This document shows, in pieces, positions 6,448-7,751 of a stretch of DNA of 7,751 bases. Source of the DNA: Candidatus Methanovirga meridionalis. GTDB taxonomy: Archaea; Methanobacteriota; Methanobacteria; Methanobacteriales; Methanobacteriaceae. The stretch covers positions 1-7,751 of the forward strand of contig JAITPS010000123.1 of assembly GCA_031289325.1 (NCBI GenBank), written 5' to 3'. A program made the translations under genes and the position numbers. Numbering within the stretch: the stretch's first letter is position 1; each line of letters begins with the position of its first letter. The notes under the pieces are model-generated. The model saw only the letters and a program-made list of their open reading frames with translations, was not told the DNA's origin and searched no databases.

Positions 6448-6870
6448 TTAAGGATATAAAACAACTGATCCACCAGTTGTACCCTCATGTCCACCATATT
6501 GCCAATCTATAAAACTTTCATAGTAACAATGCCAATTATACTTTAAACCAGCATATAAGTGAAAACTATAACCATTCCAACTATTTATTAATATTTGATG
6601 AAAATCTGGATGTGGATGACCCCGATAAGTTACTGTAATTGATAATTTATGAAATTTTTGATTATCAAATAAGTATATATCATGACCATCTCCAGCTGCT
6701 ACTTCTATAGTTGTTCTAGTTTTCGTAGTATCATCATTTAAATCAGTGACCTTAAATATGGTAACTAATCTCCAATCAGCATCCACTGTGAGATATTCTG
6801 CAGAAGCAAAACCAACTACACTTAATAACATCAAAGCTATTAAAACTAAACTAAACATTTTCTTAATCAT
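6448..6870 (-). CDS. Small secreted protein of unknown function (paralog 1)
   Basis: I do not recognise the family. The 140-residue product has a clear signal peptide: MIKK, a hydrophobic core and cleavage likely after FASA (residue 24). No second membrane segment or anchor is present, so it is probably released or loosely held outside the cell. The mature part is rich in Tyr, Trp and His and likely beta-sheet. It has VDADWRLVTIFKVTDL (29-44), AAGDGH (58-63), TVTYRGHPHPDFHQILIN (79-96) and LKYNWHCYY (109-117). It is roughly 60% identical by eye to the upstream neighbour at 7012-7410; it carries a three-residue insertion (near TTI, 53-55), a single Cys and a different C-terminus. ATG at 6870 is chosen over GTG at 6879: the GTG lies inside the ribosome binding site GAGGTGA, and the MIKK start matches MFKK of the paralog. 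The His-Pro-His segment could bind metal, which is inference only. Confidence 0.85.
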   Translation of the reverse strand: MIKKMFSLVLIALMLLSVVGFASAEYLTVDADWRLVTIFKVTDLNDDTTKTRTTIEVAAGDGHDIYLFDNQKFHKLSITVTYRGHPHPDFHQILINSWNGYSFHLYAGLKYNWHCYYESFIDWQYGGHEGTTGGSVVLYP

Positions 6871-6875
6871 TTTAT

Positions 6876-6882
6876 TCACCTC
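6876..6882 (-). promoter_or_regulatory. Ribosome binding site deciding the start at 6870
   Basis: The minus strand reads GAGGTGA, five bases before ATG at 6870. It matches the archaeal AGGTGATC anti-16S sequence. An in-frame GTG (6879-6877) forms part of this site and therefore is not a likely start. Confidence 0.7.
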
Positions 6883-6924
6883 TTATTATTTAATAAAAAA
6901 TAAAAAATTAATTTATTACTCTAA

Positions 6925-6938
6925 TTTTAATATTAAAA
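6925..6938 (-). promoter_or_regulatory. Candidate promoter of paralog 1: palindrome TTTTAATATTAAAA
   Basis: A perfect 14-base palindrome lies 55-68 bases before the ATG of the gene. As a TATA-like box it would give a leader of about 35 bases. It sits after the terminator of the upstream paralog, so the second gene needs its own promoter. The sequence alone is not specific in such AT-rich DNA. Confidence 0.3.
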
Positions 6939-6971
6939 TCAGTACGACCAACAATTTCTAAAAAATAAAAT

Positions 6972-7007
6972 AAAAAAAAAATAATTGAATGTAATTAAAC
7001 ACTCAAT
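6972..7007 (-). terminator. Strong terminator after paralog 2
   Basis: Five bases after the stop of the 7012-7410 gene, the minus strand forms an 8-bp stem with one G-U pair (7000-7007 with 6984-6991) and an 8-base loop. A run of ten T follows (plus-strand A run 6972-6981), then more T-rich DNA. This is the clearest intrinsic terminator in the window and argues that the two paralogs are separate transcription units. Confidence 0.75.
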
Positions 7008-7011
7008 TAAT

Positions 7012-7410
7012 TTAAATTATAATTGATCCATCAGTTTCATCAGTTTTTTCACCATAAAACCATTGTAAATAGCTATTGTAGTAACCATGCCAATTATATT
7101 TCAAACGAGCATATAAATAAACACTACCACCACTATAATCATTTATTAATATTTGATGAGAATCTGGATGTGGATGACCACGATAAGTTACTGAAAATGA
7201 TATTAGATGATTATTATGGCTATCATCTAAAGTAATTGTGTGTCCATCTCCAGCTGCTACTTCTTTAGATTTTGTAGTACCATCAGTTAAATCAGTGACC
7301 TTAAATATGGTAACTAATCTCCAATCAGCATCAACATATATATCTCCTGCACTACTAGCTCCAATCATTGAAAATAGTAGTATTGCTAATATTAAGAATT
7401 TTTTAAACAT
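7012..7410 (-). CDS. Small secreted protein of unknown function (paralog 2)
   Basis: I do not recognise the family. The 132-residue product starts MFKK, followed by a hydrophobic segment and a likely cleavage site after GASSA (residue 21). There is no C-terminal anchor. The mature part has VDADWRLVTIFKVTDL (26-41), AAGDGH (52-57), VTYRGHPHPDSHQILIN (74-90), VYLYARLKYNWHGYY (97-111) and a polar end rich in Glu and Asp. It contains no Cys. The neighbour at 6448-6870 is a close paralog, and 45 consecutive bases are identical between them (7288-7332 and 6739-6783), pointing to recent duplication or gene conversion. The ATG is preceded by GGAGGT nine bases upstream. Paired small exported proteins could be surface, binding or toxin-like factors; nothing in the sequence decides. 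Confidence 0.88.
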   Translation of the reverse strand: MFKKFLILAILLFSMIGASSAGDIYVDADWRLVTIFKVTDLTDGTTKSKEVAAGDGHTITLDDSHNNHLISFSVTYRGHPHPDSHQILINDYSGGSVYLYARLKYNWHGYYNSYLQWFYGEKTDETDGSIII

Positions 7411-7419
7411 TTATTTAAA

Positions 7420-7425
7420 ACCTCC
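7420..7425 (-). promoter_or_regulatory. Ribosome binding site of paralog 2
   Basis: GGAGGT on the minus strand, nine bases before the ATG at 7410, is a full Shine-Dalgarno core. It is the best match in the window, suggesting efficient translation. Confidence 0.75.
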
Positions 7426-7617
7426 AATTAAGTTTTTTAATATTTACTAAATCAGTCAATTAATTTAGCTATTTTATGGAATGTATACATCATTTTCAAA
7501 TCATAAAATAAAAAAACGATTTAAAAACTTTGCAATTACATTTTCAGAGTATAAATATTTACATTAAAGATCTTGATATGAAACACTCATATCTCTAATT
7601 TATATTTATTGTAATTA

Positions 7618-7629
7618 GTTATATATAAA
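7618..7629. promoter_or_regulatory. Near-palindromic TATA box
   Basis: TTATATATAAA reads as TTTATATA on the minus strand (7629-7622), a perfect methanogen box A, and as TTATATATAA on the plus strand. Minus-strand use would start transcription near 7598 and give paralog 2 a leader of roughly 190 bases. Plus-strand use would start near 7648, just where a more GC-containing stretch begins. The direction cannot be settled here. Confidence 0.5.
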
Positions 7630-7699
7630 GGTTATGGTGCGACAGGATAGGGTCTCTATTCTTCATTAATTAAATCAGTGAAATATTGTTAAATATTTT

Positions 7700-7719
7700 A
7701 ATCCCAGTTGTGTGGGATT
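7700..7719 (+). ncRNA. Hairpin AATCCCA/TGGGATT, possible leader or RNA structure
   Basis: AATCCCA (7700-7706) and TGGGATT (7713-7719) form a perfect 7-bp stem with a 6-base loop, followed by four T and then CTCCCC. In this AT-rich context a stem with three G-C pairs is notable. It lies about 50 bases downstream of the start expected from the TATA box at 7618-7629 in plus orientation. It may belong to a structured leader or small RNA, or be a short terminator. Confidence 0.3.
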
Positions 7720-7751
7720 TTCTCCCCAGAAACTCTTAAACAAGTGATTGG

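Larger units (their letters stand above)
7411..7751. other. Gene-free right end of the window
   Basis: No coding frame is apparent on either strand. The stretch holds the ribosome binding site and probable leader of paralog 2, a near-palindromic TATA box and a hairpin, all listed separately. From about 7630 onward the base composition rises noticeably compared with the other spacers. This may mark the leader of a gene or an RNA that continues beyond the window, but I recognise no known RNA in it. Confidence 0.6.

Noticed and set aside
6746..6961. Plus-strand open frame over the start of paralog 1
   Set aside because: Antisense to the signal peptide region and running into AT-rich spacer; explained by paralog 1.
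7023..7450. Two plus-strand open frames over paralog 2
   Set aside because: Both are mirror images of the paralog 2 coding sequence, and the His-rich look of the first is a by-product of the opposite strand.

Overview
This is a very AT-rich window from what looks like a methanogenic archaeon of the order Methanobacteriales (Methanobrevibacter or Methanosphaera type). The evidence is a small HypC hydrogenase-maturation chaperone, archaeal-style oligo-T terminators and TATA-like boxes, GGAGGTGATC-type ribosome binding sites, wide AT-rich spacers and small secreted proteins. The genus is inferred from recalled protein similarity and was not checked by any search.

Layout from left to right. Bases 1-383 hold a 20-bp AT-only tandem array, two copies of a conserved motif (core TTAAGAACYTTATC) and the terminator zone of uvrA. 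Bases 384-3272 (minus strand) are an intact uvrA, the damage-recognition ATPase of nucleotide excision repair. Bases 3273-4972 are about 1.7 kb of spacer without genes but rich in structure. They hold three 21-bp repeats with TATA-like boxes facing uvrA, a 270-bp MITE-like element with inverted ends and a 7-bp flanking duplication, several short hairpins and direct repeats, and two tandem duplications carrying four more copies of the TTAAGAACYTTATC motif, two in each orientation. Bases 4973-5233 (plus) are hypC. Bases 5290-6310 are a graveyard: minus-strand coding remnants of unknown origin, then a decayed transposase-like gene on the plus strand. Bases 6448-7410 (minus) hold two tandem paralogous genes for small secreted proteins of a family I do not recognise, sharing the signature VTYRGHPHPDxHQILIN. 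Bases 7411-7751 hold a near-palindromic TATA box and a C/G-containing hairpin but no visible gene.

The genes do not form one pathway. uvrA (DNA repair) and hypC (NiFe-hydrogenase assembly) are housekeeping genes, divergently oriented around the repeat-rich spacer. The paired secreted proteins are the most likely undescribed protein family here. The six-copy intergenic motif and the MITE-like element are the most interesting non-coding signals.
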